DNA from: Prevotella sp.
GTDB lineage: Bacteria; Bacteroidota; Bacteroidia; Bacteroidales; Dysgonomonadaceae
Reading direction: 5' to 3'
Assembly (NCBI GenBank): GCA_031285625.1
Contig: JAITVV010000095.1
Coordinates: 62,001 to 126,000, forward strand
DNA length: 64,000 nucleotides
How positions within the stretch are numbered: the first letter of the stretch is position 1; each line of letters opens with the position of its first letter. The notes under the pieces are model-generated. The model searched no databases. It had not been told where the DNA came from and saw only the letters and a program-made list of their open reading frames with translations. The translations under genes and the position numbers were made by a program. Below are positions 17,994-26,707 of this stretch, one piece after another.

Positions 17994-19379
17994 TTATGCT
18001 TCTGTTTCCGCCTTATCCTCTTCTTTTTCGAAGAATTTACGGAATTCGTCCAGTGAGATAACTTTTTCTTCTACTCCCAGTTTTGTTTTCAGAACATCGA
18101 TAATCTTGTTTTCCATCGCACGGTCTAACAGATTGCGTGCATTATCTTTGTTCTTCAACATATCGTTGGCATAGTTTTCTACCATTTCTTCAGGAAGATT
18201 CATCATTCCATATTGTGCAAACTGAGCTCTTGCAGCCTGCATAGCAATGATCTTCATATCTTCATTTTCGATCTTAACATCAAAATCTTTAGCTATCTGC
18301 TCTTTGATCAGGTGGAATCTCAGGTCGGCAAGGATTTTTGGATAATCGTTTTCTACCGACTCTGCAGTCCTTTCTTCACCTGAGGCAATCAGCCATCTTT
18401 TAAGGAAAGCATCCGGGAACTGCAGATCACCAACTTTCTTCTCCAACAATTCTTTTGCATCAAGAAGGAATTTGTAATCGCTATCCGGAACAAACTGATC
18501 TGAAATAGTTTCTTTTACTTTTTCTCTGAAGTCAGCTTCTGTTGTAATGACTCCTTCTCCAAAAACCTTGTTAAACAAATCCTGATCAAGTTCGGCTTCT
18601 TTATAGCGAGTTATTTCAGTAATTGCAAACTGGAATTCAGGAGCAATTGCTTCAACAGCATTTTTGTCGATATGAAGCATAGAAGATATTTCTGCCTCAT
18701 TTCCATCATACGCTTTACCCGGATTAAATACGATCACATCGCCGGCTTTTGCTCCTACAAATTTAGCCTGTTCAGTTTCGTCTTTCATATATGATGGCAT
18801 CACAATACCGTCTTCAACAAAGATGCCGCCTTCTTTTACTTTTCCATCTTCAAGCTCAGAGATTTTACCTCTTATAAGGTCTGTTTCTTTAGCGCCTTCT
18901 TCTACTTTATCATATTTGCCATAATTAGCCTTATATGAATCTATTTGTTTCTCAACAAGTTCTTCATTCACTTCGATAGCATAATATGTGATTTTATCTT
19001 TTTTAGATAAAGCTAGTTTCATTTCCGGAGCAAGAGCCAGATCGAAAAAGAAGTCGTAATCGCCTTCAACAGAAAAATCTATTGGTTGTTGTTTTTCCTC
19101 GTTAGGAAGCGGCTCTCCTAAAACATTCAACTTATTCTCCTGAATATAATTATATAGATTTTCTCCTACCAGCTTATTTATTTCTTCTGCCAGCACCGAT
19201 TTACCATACATTTTTTTCACCATACCCATAGGCACAGTCCCAGGACGGAAACCCGGTATATTTGCTTTTTTGCGGAAAGTTTTTAGGGCGTTATCAAGTT
19301 TTTCCTGATAGTCTGCTTTAGCTACAGTAATTTGCAGAATAGCATTAACGCTATCTACATTTGTTAGAGATACGTTCAT
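17994..19379 (-). CDS. tig: Trigger factor (ribosome-associated chaperone)
   Basis: A 461-residue chaperone that meets nascent chains at the ribosome exit tunnel. The N-terminal ribosome-binding domain carries the signature FRKKANIPGFRPGTVPMGMV, close to the family's GFRxGxxP motif. A degenerate FKBP-like domain (about 155-245) and a long helical C-terminal domain follow. The acidic C-terminal tail ends EEDKAETEA. A clear promoter and a terminator make it monocistronic next to clpP-clpX, with which it shares the protein-quality role. Confidence 0.95.
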   Translation of the reverse strand: MNVSLTNVDSVNAILQITVAKADYQEKLDNALKTFRKKANIPGFRPGTVPMGMVKKMYGKSVLAEEINKLVGENLYNYIQENKLNVLGEPLPNEEKQQPIDFSVEGDYDFFFDLALAPEMKLALSKKDKITYYAIEVNEELVEKQIDSYKANYGKYDKVEEGAKETDLIRGKISELEDGKVKEGGIFVEDGIVMPSYMKDETEQAKFVGAKAGDVIVFNPGKAYDGNEAEISSMLHIDKNAVEAIAPEFQFAITEITRYKEAELDQDLFNKVFGEGVITTEADFREKVKETISDQFVPDSDYKFLLDAKELLEKKVGDLQFPDAFLKRWLIASGEERTAESVENDYPKILADLRFHLIKEQIAKDFDVKIENEDMKIIAMQAARAQFAQYGMMNLPEEMVENYANDMLKNKDNARNLLDRAMENKIIDVLKTKLGVEEKVISLDEFRKFFEKEEDKAETEA

Positions 19380-19459
19380 CTTAACGAGTTTATTTAGTTA
19401 TTGTTACAAATTTCAATCGAAATGTAAGAAAGGAATATCGTACTCCTTTTTTAGTGGTG

Positions 19460-19490
19460 CAAAAATAGTCTTATTATTGTAATATTCAAA
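19460..19490 (-). promoter_or_regulatory. Promoter of tig
   Basis: On the minus strand TATTTTTG (19460-19467) and TTTG (19487-19490) are separated by 19 nt, an exact fit to the Bacteroidetes -7/-33 layout. Confidence 0.65.
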
Positions 19491-19586
19491 GCGAAATAAT
19501 AATTTATTCGACTGGGTTAGTTAATAAAAAAACAAAGAAATGCGTTAAAAATATGTTTTGCAACATGTTTTATCACAAAAATTATA

Positions 19587-19594
19587 TAACTTTG
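19587..19594 (+). promoter_or_regulatory. -7 box of the crp-like/GH3 operon
   Basis: TAACTTTG, 31 bases before the ATG at 19626, fits TAnnTTTG. Confidence 0.5.
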
Positions 19595-19625
19595 CTAATA
19601 AGATATTTTACATTATCAGTTTTGT

Positions 19626-20327
19626 ATGGTGGCAGATAGTAGTAATGTTATTAGTTTGTCGGAAAGCATTCCTGAAATATGGAATCTATTAAATGACAAA
19701 GAACAGTCCATGGTTGCGTCAAATGCAAGAATCATGGAGTTCAAAAAGAATGAGGTTATATATAGGGAAGAAGAGATTCCTATGGATTTGATGTGCCTGT
19801 GTAAAGGCAAAGTGAAAATATACAAAGACGGTGTCGGGGGGCGAAGTCAGATTATAAGAATGATACGACCAACCCAGTATTTCGGTTACCGGGCTTTTTT
19901 TGCCAACCAACCGTATGTTACCGCAGCATCAGCCTTTGAGCCTTCTACCATTTGCTTCATACCGATGAACCTCATCAACGAAATCGTCTCTACCAATTCA
20001 AAACTCGGATCATTTTTCATACGCGAACTATCTACTGATTTAGGTATTGCAGACGAAAGAGTTGTAAACCTTACCCAAAAACACATCCGCGGACGACTAG
20101 CTGAATCACTGATTTTCCTTATCGAAAATTACGGGCTCGAAGAAGATGGAGCCACCATCAGTATCTACCTGTCGCGTGAAGATCTGGCCAACCTGTCAAA
20201 TATGACAACCTCAAATGCCATCCGTACACTATCAACATTTGTTGACGAACACATCATAACGCTGGACGGACGAAAAATTAAAATCATAGACGAAGAAAAG
20301 CTCAGGAAAATAAGTAAAATCGGATGA
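19626..20327 (+). CDS. Crp/Fnr-family transcriptional regulator
   Basis: A 233-residue regulator with a cyclic-nucleotide-binding-like beta barrel (about 20-140: EEEIPMDLMCLCKGKVKIYK, GYRAFFANQPYVT) and a C-terminal winged helix. The recognition region is REDLANLSNMTTSNAIRTLS. No N-terminal cysteine cluster is present, so it is not an iron-sulfur Fnr, and the ligand is unknown. Its last four bases (ATGA) overlap the start of the GH3-type gene, so the pair is translationally coupled and the regulator may act on pathways served by that enzyme. Confidence 0.9.
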   Translation: MVADSSNVISLSESIPEIWNLLNDKEQSMVASNARIMEFKKNEVIYREEEIPMDLMCLCKGKVKIYKDGVGGRSQIIRMIRPTQYFGYRAFFANQPYVTAASAFEPSTICFIPMNLINEIVSTNSKLGSFFIRELSTDLGIADERVVNLTQKHIRGRLAESLIFLIENYGLEEDGATISIYLSREDLANLSNMTTSNAIRTLSTFVDEHIITLDGRKIKIIDEEKLRKISKIG

Positions 20328-21829
20328 TAACCCGAATTGCTCACAAATATCTGGACTATCAGTACAAAGAGGTAGACAGATTTATAAACAATCCTATAGA
20401 AACACAAGAGAAGATATTGAAATATCTGCTCAAAAACGGTGAGCAAACTTACTTCGGGCAACAATTTGATTTTTCCGCAATAAAGAATAGAGACGATTTC
20501 AGGAAACAGGTACCTGTATTTCACTATGAAGACCTACGCCCTTATCTTGATAAAATCTTAGTTGATAAACAACAAAATGTACTCTGGAACAAGCCTGTAA
20601 AATGGTTTGCCATGTCGTCGGGTACTACAGAAGATAAAAGTAAATATATACCTGTCACTCAGGAATCCCTGACCAAAGGGCACTATAAATGTGGTGAACA
20701 AATGCTCGCCATTTATGGCAGAGCAAACAGGAATGCCAGATTCTTTTTTGGTAAAACACTTGTACTGGGAGGTAGCAAACAGATAAATAATATTGGCGAC
20801 GGCATTTTCACAGGAGATATATCAGCCATTCTTATAAAGAATCTGTATTTCTGGGCTAAATTTAGCCGCACACCCGAAAGCATATCTCTCCTACCCGACT
20901 GGGAAACTAAGCTTCAGGCTCTAACAGATTATGCTGTAAAGAATGATGTGCGCGCCTTTATGGGTGTTCCGTCATGGCTATTGGTCTTACTGAAAAAGAT
21001 AAAAGCAGACACAGGGCGGGAACTAACGGATATATGGCCCAATCTGGAAGTGTTCTTCCATGGCGGTGTTAGTTTTACCCCTTTCGAAGAGCAGTATAAG
21101 AAAATGATACAAAAACCTGAGATGTGGTATTGGGAAACCTATAATGCTTCGGAGGGTTTCTTTGGTGTACAATTTGAGGAAGGCTCTAAAGAGATGCTGC
21201 TGATGCTGGACAGCTGTATTTACTACGAATTTGTCCCGATGAGTGAATGGGATAAAGAAAATCCAAGAACACTAACACTTGATGAAGTAGAAACAGGACA
21301 GAACTATGCCATCATAATTTCGACCAATGGAGGGCTGTGGCGATATATGATCGGTGATACAATTGAGTTCACCTCAACAACCCCTTATTTGTTCCACATA
21401 ACAGGCCGTACCAAGAATTTTATCAACGCATTCGGTGAGGAAATCATCATAGATAATGCCGAAAAAGCCTTATCCGAGGCATGCAAAGCAACAGGTGCGC
21501 AAATCACCGAATATACAGCTGCCCCTGTCTACTTCGACGATAATAATAATGGCGCTCACGAATGGCTGATAGAATTTGCTGTAGAACCTAACAGTCTTGA
21601 TAAGTTTATCGAGACACTGGATGAAGCTTTGAAGAAGGTAAATTCAGACTATGAGGCAAAACGGTCGTACAACCTTTCGTTGAATATGCCTATTGTAAGA
21701 AGTTTGCCTAAGGGTACCTTCAATGAATGGCTGAAATCTATCGGAAAGTTAGGCGGGCAAAATAAAGTACCACGACTGTCTAATAACAGGGATTATGTGG
21801 ATAGATTGTTGAGGTTTATAAAGGGATAG
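20324..21829 (+). CDS. GH3-family acyl-adenylating (acyl amido synthetase-like) protein
   Basis: A 501-residue member of the GH3 branch of the adenylate-forming superfamily, best known from plant hormone conjugation. The nucleotide-binding block AMSSGTTEDKSKYIPVT, the middle motif WETYNASEGFFG and GGLWRYMIGDTIEF are clear, and ITGRTKNFINAFGEEI marks the hinge to the C-terminal domain. Bacterial members are widespread in Bacteroidales but their substrates are unknown. It overlaps the preceding Crp/Fnr-type gene by 4 bases and ends just before a strong terminator. Confidence 0.88.
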   Translation: MITRIAHKYLDYQYKEVDRFINNPIETQEKILKYLLKNGEQTYFGQQFDFSAIKNRDDFRKQVPVFHYEDLRPYLDKILVDKQQNVLWNKPVKWFAMSSGTTEDKSKYIPVTQESLTKGHYKCGEQMLAIYGRANRNARFFFGKTLVLGGSKQINNIGDGIFTGDISAILIKNLYFWAKFSRTPESISLLPDWETKLQALTDYAVKNDVRAFMGVPSWLLVLLKKIKADTGRELTDIWPNLEVFFHGGVSFTPFEEQYKKMIQKPEMWYWETYNASEGFFGVQFEEGSKEMLLMLDSCIYYEFVPMSEWDKENPRTLTLDEVETGQNYAIIISTNGGLWRYMIGDTIEFTSTTPYLFHITGRTKNFINAFGEEIIIDNAEKALSEACKATGAQITEYTAAPVYFDDNNNGAHEWLIEFAVEPNSLDKFIETLDEALKKVNSDYEAKRSYNLSLNMPIVRSLPKGTFNEWLKSIGKLGGQNKVPRLSNNRDYVDRLLRFIKG

Positions 21830-21841
21830 TAGAATATAAAT

Positions 21842-21874
21842 AAAAATGGAGCTAGTAAAATTAGCTCCATTTTT
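21842..21874 (+). terminator. Terminator after the GH3-type gene
   Basis: AAAAATGGAGCTA (21842-21854) pairs perfectly with TAGCTCCATTTTT (21862-21874), 12 bases after the stop codon. Confidence 0.85.
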
Positions 21875-22057
21875 ATTATATATACTGAAAAGTTACTCTG
21901 CGCTGAATCGTATATTCTTAAATTAAAATTTGTGTTAGCGGGGCAAATGTAATGCTTTGTAAATTGAGTTCGTAGGGATTTCAATATTAACTAATAGAAA
22001 TTAAACCTTTTGGTATTAGAGGTATCCAATACGTAACAACCTATTAAAATTACAGCC

Positions 22058-22483
22058 ATGAAAAAAGTTATAGTATTTATTGTATGTAGTATAGCCTTTT
22101 CTTTGAATTGCTTCTCTCAAAGCTATACAGCTGACGATCTGAAAAATGCAGCAAAGGCACTTACTAATAATGATGAATGGTATATTGATCAGATAAAAGA
22201 TGCTGATCTGAGAAATGCCACAAAGGCCCAGCTAAAGAATGATGAATGGTATATTGACCAGATAAAAGATAGTGACCTAAAGAATGCGACAAAAGCTAAG
22301 GTTAAAAAAGATGAATGGTATATCGACCAAATTAAAGATGAAGACCTGAAAAATTCAACAAAGGCAGAAGTAAAAGAGGACGAGTGGTATATTGATCAAA
22401 TTAGAAGTGATCAAATCAAAAATTCGACAAAAGCCAAAGTCAAAAATGATAAATGGTACATTGACCAAATAAAAGATGAGTAA
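22058..22483 (+). CDS. Secreted protein of five tandem 23-residue repeats
   Basis: A 141-residue protein: a signal peptide (residues 1-20, ending NCFS) and then five contiguous repeats of exactly 23 residues (27-49, 50-72, 73-95, 96-118, 119-141), each encoded by 69 bases. The consensus is DLKNATKAKVKNDEWYIDQI followed by KDE. WYIDQI is invariant in all five repeats. The array runs to the last residue. It is highly charged, has no cysteines after the signal and no transmembrane segment. I do not recognise the family; a repeated helix-turn unit that binds a partner is a guess. It stands alone between two terminators. Confidence 0.82.
   Translation: MKKVIVFIVCSIAFSLNCFSQSYTADDLKNAAKALTNNDEWYIDQIKDADLRNATKAQLKNDEWYIDQIKDSDLKNATKAKVKKDEWYIDQIKDEDLKNSTKAEVKEDEWYIDQIRSDQIKNSTKAKVKNDKWYIDQIKDE
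22136..22480 (+). repeat. Five in-frame 69-base tandem repeats
   Basis: Units lie at 22136-22204, 22205-22273, 22274-22342, 22343-22411 and 22412-22480. The DNA copies differ mostly at synonymous or charge-conserving positions, so the array is old enough to have diverged while the protein motif was held. Confidence 0.9.
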
Positions 22484-22491
22484 TTAAACTG

Positions 22492-22522
22492 AAAGCCTGT
22501 CCAGGAGATTCGGACAGGCTTT
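22492..22522. terminator. Bidirectional terminator between repeat protein and pgl
   Basis: AAAGCCTGTCC (22492-22502) pairs with GGACAGGCTTT (22512-22522). It lies between the convergent stop codons. Confidence 0.85.
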
Positions 22523-22527
22523 ATTAT

Positions 22528-23253
22528 TTATAACAAACTCGCCGCATCACTATCTAAAAACCAGTACAAATATCCTTTCTTAGGATTTACTTTTGCAGCC
22601 GGATATTTATTGAGGAATTGATCTCTGTTTTTTATAACATCTCTCACCTTTTCAGCCTTATTTTTTCCTGTAGCCAGAAATACGACATACTGAGCATTGT
22701 TGACCACCTGCCCGCTAAGACTTATGCGCTTCATCTTACTTTCAGGATGCTCGCCAATAACACAAAACTCCTTGCTATCCCACAGAGATATCTGATCAGG
22801 AAAAATAGACACTGTATGTCCATCATCTCCTAAGCCCAACATAATAATCTCGAAACATGGGGTGTTGCGTCGCTGCATAACGCGTGTTTCCAGTATTTTA
22901 CTGTACCACTCGGCTTCTTCTTCAGGCTCGTTCTCTCCATGTATGCGATAAATGTTATTATTGGGTATATTAGGAACCTTGTCAAACAAATGGTCCTTAG
23001 TCATACCAAAGTTATTCATCACATTTTCGGGTGGCACACACCGTTCGTCACCCCAAAAGAAAAACAGGCGGCTCCAGTCTATAGTGTCTTTACAGTTTTC
23101 GGCCCAATAGTCAAATATAACTTTAGGCGTAGTCCCTCCTGAAAGAGCAATATTAACACGCGGATATACATCCATCAACTTCTTTAAGAATGCGGTAAAT
23201 CCCTCACTAAGGGCTGATGCATCCTGATAAATTTCAATTTCTTCTTTTATCAT
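22528..23253 (-). CDS. pgl: 6-phosphogluconolactonase
   Basis: A 241-residue DevB/NagB-fold lactonase that hydrolyses 6-phosphogluconolactone in the oxidative pentose phosphate pathway. Motifs are ALSGGTTPKVIFDY near the N-terminus, FFWGDERCVPPENVMNNFGM and LGLGDDGHTVSIFP, the last carrying active-site His. Its start codon overlaps the zwf stop codon by 4 bases (ATGA), placing it third in the gnd-zwf-pgl operon. Confidence 0.95.
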   Translation of the reverse strand: MIKEEIEIYQDASALSEGFTAFLKKLMDVYPRVNIALSGGTTPKVIFDYWAENCKDTIDWSRLFFFWGDERCVPPENVMNNFGMTKDHLFDKVPNIPNNNIYRIHGENEPEEEAEWYSKILETRVMQRRNTPCFEIIMLGLGDDGHTVSIFPDQISLWDSKEFCVIGEHPESKMKRISLSGQVVNNAQYVVFLATGKNKAEKVRDVIKNRDQFLNKYPAAKVNPKKGYLYWFLDSDAASLL

Positions 23254-24785
23254 AATTCACAATATATGCCATCATCGGATAGATTCTTACAAGGATATCG
23301 CCATGTAAGGTTTTTCTCTTCAATCAAATCATCTGCACAGTTGGGTCCCCACGAGCCTGCCGGATAGCCATGCAAAGGAGCATCAGGATTCTTTTCCCAG
23401 AAATCGATCAACGGTTGAACAAATTTCCAGGTAGCCTCTAAAGCGTCACCACGTATATACAACGTGGAATCACCGATCATACAGTCAAGTAAAAGACGCT
23501 CATAAGCTTCAGGTAAATAAGTATCCTGTAATTGTGAGTAATGGAAATCCATGTTCACATTCTTCACCTGGTAACCACTGCCGGGAACTTTCATTTTCGT
23601 TTTCAGCAAAATACCTTCATCCGGCTGAATACGAATTACCAACTGGTTATCGTCATTTCTCAAATCCGTACTTTCGGGAAATAATTTTTGCGGAGCAGGT
23701 TTGAAATGTATTACCACCTCTGATACCCTTGTTGGCAAGCGTTTCCCTGTTCTCACATAAAACGGAACATCTCCCCACCGCCAGTTATCGATAAAAAGTT
23801 TCATGGCAACATATGTTTCTGTACGGGAATCAGGATTTACATCCTTTTCCTCCCGGTAGCCTTTCGCATATTTACCTTTTATATTGGCTGCTGTGTATTG
23901 TCCACGAATAACATTCTTAAACAGATCGTCGTCAGACATAGGACGTAATGCCTGAAAAACTTTCAACTTCTCATTACGTATAGAAACCGAATCGATAGAC
24001 ATCGGAGGTTCCATAGCTACTAAAGCTACCAGCTGAAGCAAGTGATTCTGAACCATATCACGCAATGCTCCGGAATGGTCGTAATAACTGCCACGGTTTT
24101 CTACACCAATACTTTCGGCAGCGGTAATCTCTACATGATGTATGTAATTTCTGTTCCACAATGGCTCATAAATACCATTAGCAAAACGCGTTACCAGCAT
24201 ATTTTGCACAGTTTCCTTCCCTAAGTAATGGTCGATTCTATATATCTGATCTTCATCATAGTCTTCCTGAAGAGATGCATTCAGCTCAACAGCAGACTTA
24301 AGATCCGTACCAAAAGGCTTCTCTATAATAATCCGTCTGAAATTGCCATCTTCTTTATTTAATCCCTGTGCCGCCAAAAATTTAGGAACAAGAGGGTATA
24401 AAGAAGGGGGTGTAGACAGGTAGAATATATAGTTACCTGCTGTATTTTCCTCTTTGTCTAATTGTTGAAGACGATCTTTCAGTTTTGAATATTCCTTACT
24501 ATCATCTGTATTTATCGACAGGTAGTGAAGTTTCTGACAAAATAGATTCAGTTCTTCATCTGAAGCATCTTTGGCTGTTGCAAATTGCCTGATGCCATCT
24601 TTCATCTTATCGCGGAAGGTATCATCTGTAAACGGACTACGGGCAACCCCCAGCACCGCAAAATTCTTAGGAAGTGAATTTTGTTTGTGAAGGTCAAATA
24701 TAGCCGGAATCAGCTTCCTGTATGTTAAATCACCAGAGGCTCCGAAAATGATCAGAGCCTGGTCTTGCGTTGGTTTTGATTTCAT
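23250..24785 (-). CDS. zwf: Glucose-6-phosphate 1-dehydrogenase
   Basis: A 511-residue dehydrogenase oxidising glucose 6-phosphate to the lactone. The coenzyme-binding GASGDLTYRK is at 15-24, EKPFG at 155-159 and the substrate motif RIDHYLGK at 183-190. The whole length fits the bacterial family. The gene follows gnd after 63 bases and overlaps pgl by 4. Confidence 0.97.
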   Translation of the reverse strand: MKSKPTQDQALIIFGASGDLTYRKLIPAIFDLHKQNSLPKNFAVLGVARSPFTDDTFRDKMKDGIRQFATAKDASDEELNLFCQKLHYLSINTDDSKEYSKLKDRLQQLDKEENTAGNYIFYLSTPPSLYPLVPKFLAAQGLNKEDGNFRRIIIEKPFGTDLKSAVELNASLQEDYDEDQIYRIDHYLGKETVQNMLVTRFANGIYEPLWNRNYIHHVEITAAESIGVENRGSYYDHSGALRDMVQNHLLQLVALVAMEPPMSIDSVSIRNEKLKVFQALRPMSDDDLFKNVIRGQYTAANIKGKYAKGYREEKDVNPDSRTETYVAMKLFIDNWRWGDVPFYVRTGKRLPTRVSEVVIHFKPAPQKLFPESTDLRNDDNQLVIRIQPDEGILLKTKMKVPGSGYQVKNVNMDFHYSQLQDTYLPEAYERLLLDCMIGDSTLYIRGDALEATWKFVQPLIDFWEKNPDAPLHGYPAGSWGPNCADDLIEEKNLTWRYPCKNLSDDGIYCEL

Positions 24786-24848
24786 ATTTTATAGTTAGTT
24801 ACTTATATCTGTGGATATTCCACAACAGTTATTCATAACCGATATCAA

Positions 24849-25745
24849 TCAATCTTTCTTTATCTCGTGCCCCCCAAACTGATTACGCATGGCAGCCAGC
24901 AGTTTCATCGCATATGAAGATTCCTGTCTCGATTCGAAGCGTGTAAAGAGTGAAGCTGTGATAACATGTGCGGGAACATCAAAGTCCATAGCTGTCTGTA
25001 CAGTCCAACGACCTTCGCCACTATCTGCGACATAGTCTTTAATTCCATCCAGATTTTCATTTCCTTCCAATGCATTCCCTATAAGTTCTAGTAACCATGA
25101 ACGAACTACTGAACCTTGCATCCAAATTTTCGATACCTTTTCAAGGTCTACATTATAAGGAGAATTCTTCATTATTTCGAATCCTTCAGCATATGCCTGC
25201 ATCATGCCATACTCTATACCATTGTGAACCATTTTCACCATATGTCCGGCACCACTCTCACCACAACGCATATACCCGTTTTCAGGAGCAAGGCTCTTGA
25301 AGATAGGCTCCGCAAAGTCACAGGCTTCTTTGTCTCCGCCATACATCAGACAGTAACCATTCTGAAGCCCCCATACACCTCCACTGGTACCACAGTCAAG
25401 ATAATGCACTCCTTTTTCTTTTACTTTTTTACCACGTTCTACAGTTTCTCTCCAATAGCTGTTTCCTCCGTCTACAATTATATCATTCGGATTGAGTAAA
25501 GTCAGTAATTCCGCAATATTTTCCTCCACGGGCTTACCTGCAGGAACCATAAGCCATACAAGTTTACGACCTTCAAGTTTACTTACCAGATCTTTCAGGC
25601 TCGATGCTGCTATAGCACCTTTCGAAGCTGCTTCATCAACCTCTTTCTGGGTAAGATTATAAACTACAACTTCATGTCCGTGATTCAAAAGGCGCTCTAC
25701 CATTTTACCGCCCATCTTTCCCAATCCTACAAATCCAATTTTCAT
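24849..25745 (-). CDS. gnd: 6-phosphogluconate dehydrogenase, decarboxylating, short form
   Basis: A 298-residue enzyme giving ribulose 5-phosphate and CO2. Residues 1-15 hold the Rossmann motif GFVGLGKMGG. Further motifs are DGGNSYWRET, CGTSGGVWG and GHMVKMVHNGIEYG with the catalytic Lys. At about 300 residues it is the short form lacking the long C-terminal helical domain of the 470-residue enzyme; short forms often prefer NAD, but the sequence alone does not settle it. The ATG giving MKIGFVGLG is the start; an upstream TTG would add 13 residues absent from the family. Confidence 0.93.
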   Translation of the reverse strand: MKIGFVGLGKMGGKMVERLLNHGHEVVVYNLTQKEVDEAASKGAIAASSLKDLVSKLEGRKLVWLMVPAGKPVEENIAELLTLLNPNDIIVDGGNSYWRETVERGKKVKEKGVHYLDCGTSGGVWGLQNGYCLMYGGDKEACDFAEPIFKSLAPENGYMRCGESGAGHMVKMVHNGIEYGMMQAYAEGFEIMKNSPYNVDLEKVSKIWMQGSVVRSWLLELIGNALEGNENLDGIKDYVADSGEGRWTVQTAMDFDVPAHVITASLFTRFESRQESSYAMKLLAAMRNQFGGHEIKKD

Positions 25746-26107
25746 ATTATAAGTTTTATTGTTTATGATTTTATTAATAAACAAGCTAGTGCTTGAAAAG
25801 TTAAATATTTAGACAATGCTAAGTTAACATTTTTATATTTAACATAATCTGAAAGTAATCATTAATATATTTATATTTACATATTAACATTGTATATCAA
25901 ATAGTTAAATCATCAATATATCACATCAATATATTCTATAAATATATATTTAATATTTAATATATCTATTAATAAATTCAAAAAAGTGGCAAAAGTAACA
26001 CATAATTGATGTTTTTTAATTGTTACTTTAGTTGTACTCAAGGAATATAGTTTTAATGAAAAATATTCGAGATCTCTATACAATAGATAAATAATTTATA
26101 AAATAAC
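25746..26107. other. AT-rich non-coding stretch upstream of gnd
   Basis: About 360 bases without a supportable gene, very rich in A and T, with many ATATTTAATA-type runs. It must hold the gnd promoter, which I cannot place because no TAnnTTTG box stands out. It also contains one GTAAC palindrome (25983-26030). Confidence 0.6.
25983..26030. repeat. GTAAC palindrome, copy 1
   Basis: AAAGTAACA at 25993-26001, preceded by AAGTGGCAA, faces its reverse complement TGTTACTTT at 26022-26030 around 20 AT-rich bases. It is of the same design as copies near 32.1-33.8 kb. Confidence 0.55.
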
Positions 26108-26140
26108 AAATCCTGATTTAGATATACTAAATCAGGATTT
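26108..26140 (-). terminator. Terminator after the stefin-like gene
   Basis: AAATCCTGATTTA (26108-26120) pairs with TAAATCAGGATTT (26128-26140), 22 bases after the stop codon on the minus strand. Confidence 0.8.
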
Positions 26141-26162
26141 TGAATTTAAAGGTCAATTGATC

Positions 26163-26447
26163 TTAAATAATTTTCACTGTCTTAATCTCCATAAGTGACG
26201 GTGCTTCATTCACATGTGGCAATGGTTTATGAATAATCACCAATGAGTTGTAGCTAAGAGAATCTGGTCTGACAACTTTAGACTCACACAAAAAAGCATA
26301 ATTGGTTCCAGCTACTACCTGAGTCGCCACTGCCAATGGTAAATAATCGACTCCAACAATCGGATCAAGTATTTTCACGAAAAGTTCTTTTTCTTCCGAC
26401 GTGAACAATCTAAAGGCAGTAAAACCTCCACACATAACATTTTCCAT
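26163..26447 (-). CDS. Stefin-like (cystatin-fold) small protein
   Basis: A 94-residue protein with no signal peptide. It carries the central cystatin motif QVVAG inside ATQVVAGTNYAFLCES, which matches the QVVAGTNY of animal stefins, and an N-terminal MCGGF with the small-residue stretch that stefins place in a papain-family active site. The C-terminal half has HKPLPHVNEAPSL, again laid out like the second stefin hairpin. Stefins are cytosolic cysteine-protease inhibitors, and bacterial homologues exist without established targets. It is flanked by its own terminator and stands alone. Confidence 0.75.
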   Translation of the reverse strand: MENVMCGGFTAFRLFTSEEKELFVKILDPIVGVDYLPLAVATQVVAGTNYAFLCESKVVRPDSLSYNSLVIIHKPLPHVNEAPSLMEIKTVKII

Positions 26448-26629
26448 AATTATTATTATTTTAAGTTGAATAAATAGATTATAAAAAAACTAAAAGAGCA
26501 ATTTATAATCTTGAATTTTATATACTTAACTTGGTTTTTTACTTTAATAAATTCTCATTTACTTTCACTGTAGATTTTAACGATATGGGCATGGGTATAA
26601 CAAACATATATGTTTTTGACAAAAACAAT

Positions 26630-26668
26630 GTGGTACAAACTTTATTTTACAATAAAAGTTTACACCAC
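26630..26668 (-). terminator. Terminator after the AraC-type gene
   Basis: On the minus strand a 15-base stem around a short AT loop, with two internal mismatched pairs (GTGGTGTAAACTTT against AAAGTTTGTACCAC), is followed by TTGTTTTTG. It lies about 40 bases after the stop codon. Confidence 0.55.
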
Positions 26669-26707
26669 ACTATTTATACATATATGAATCAATCAATTAT
26701 ATATAAA

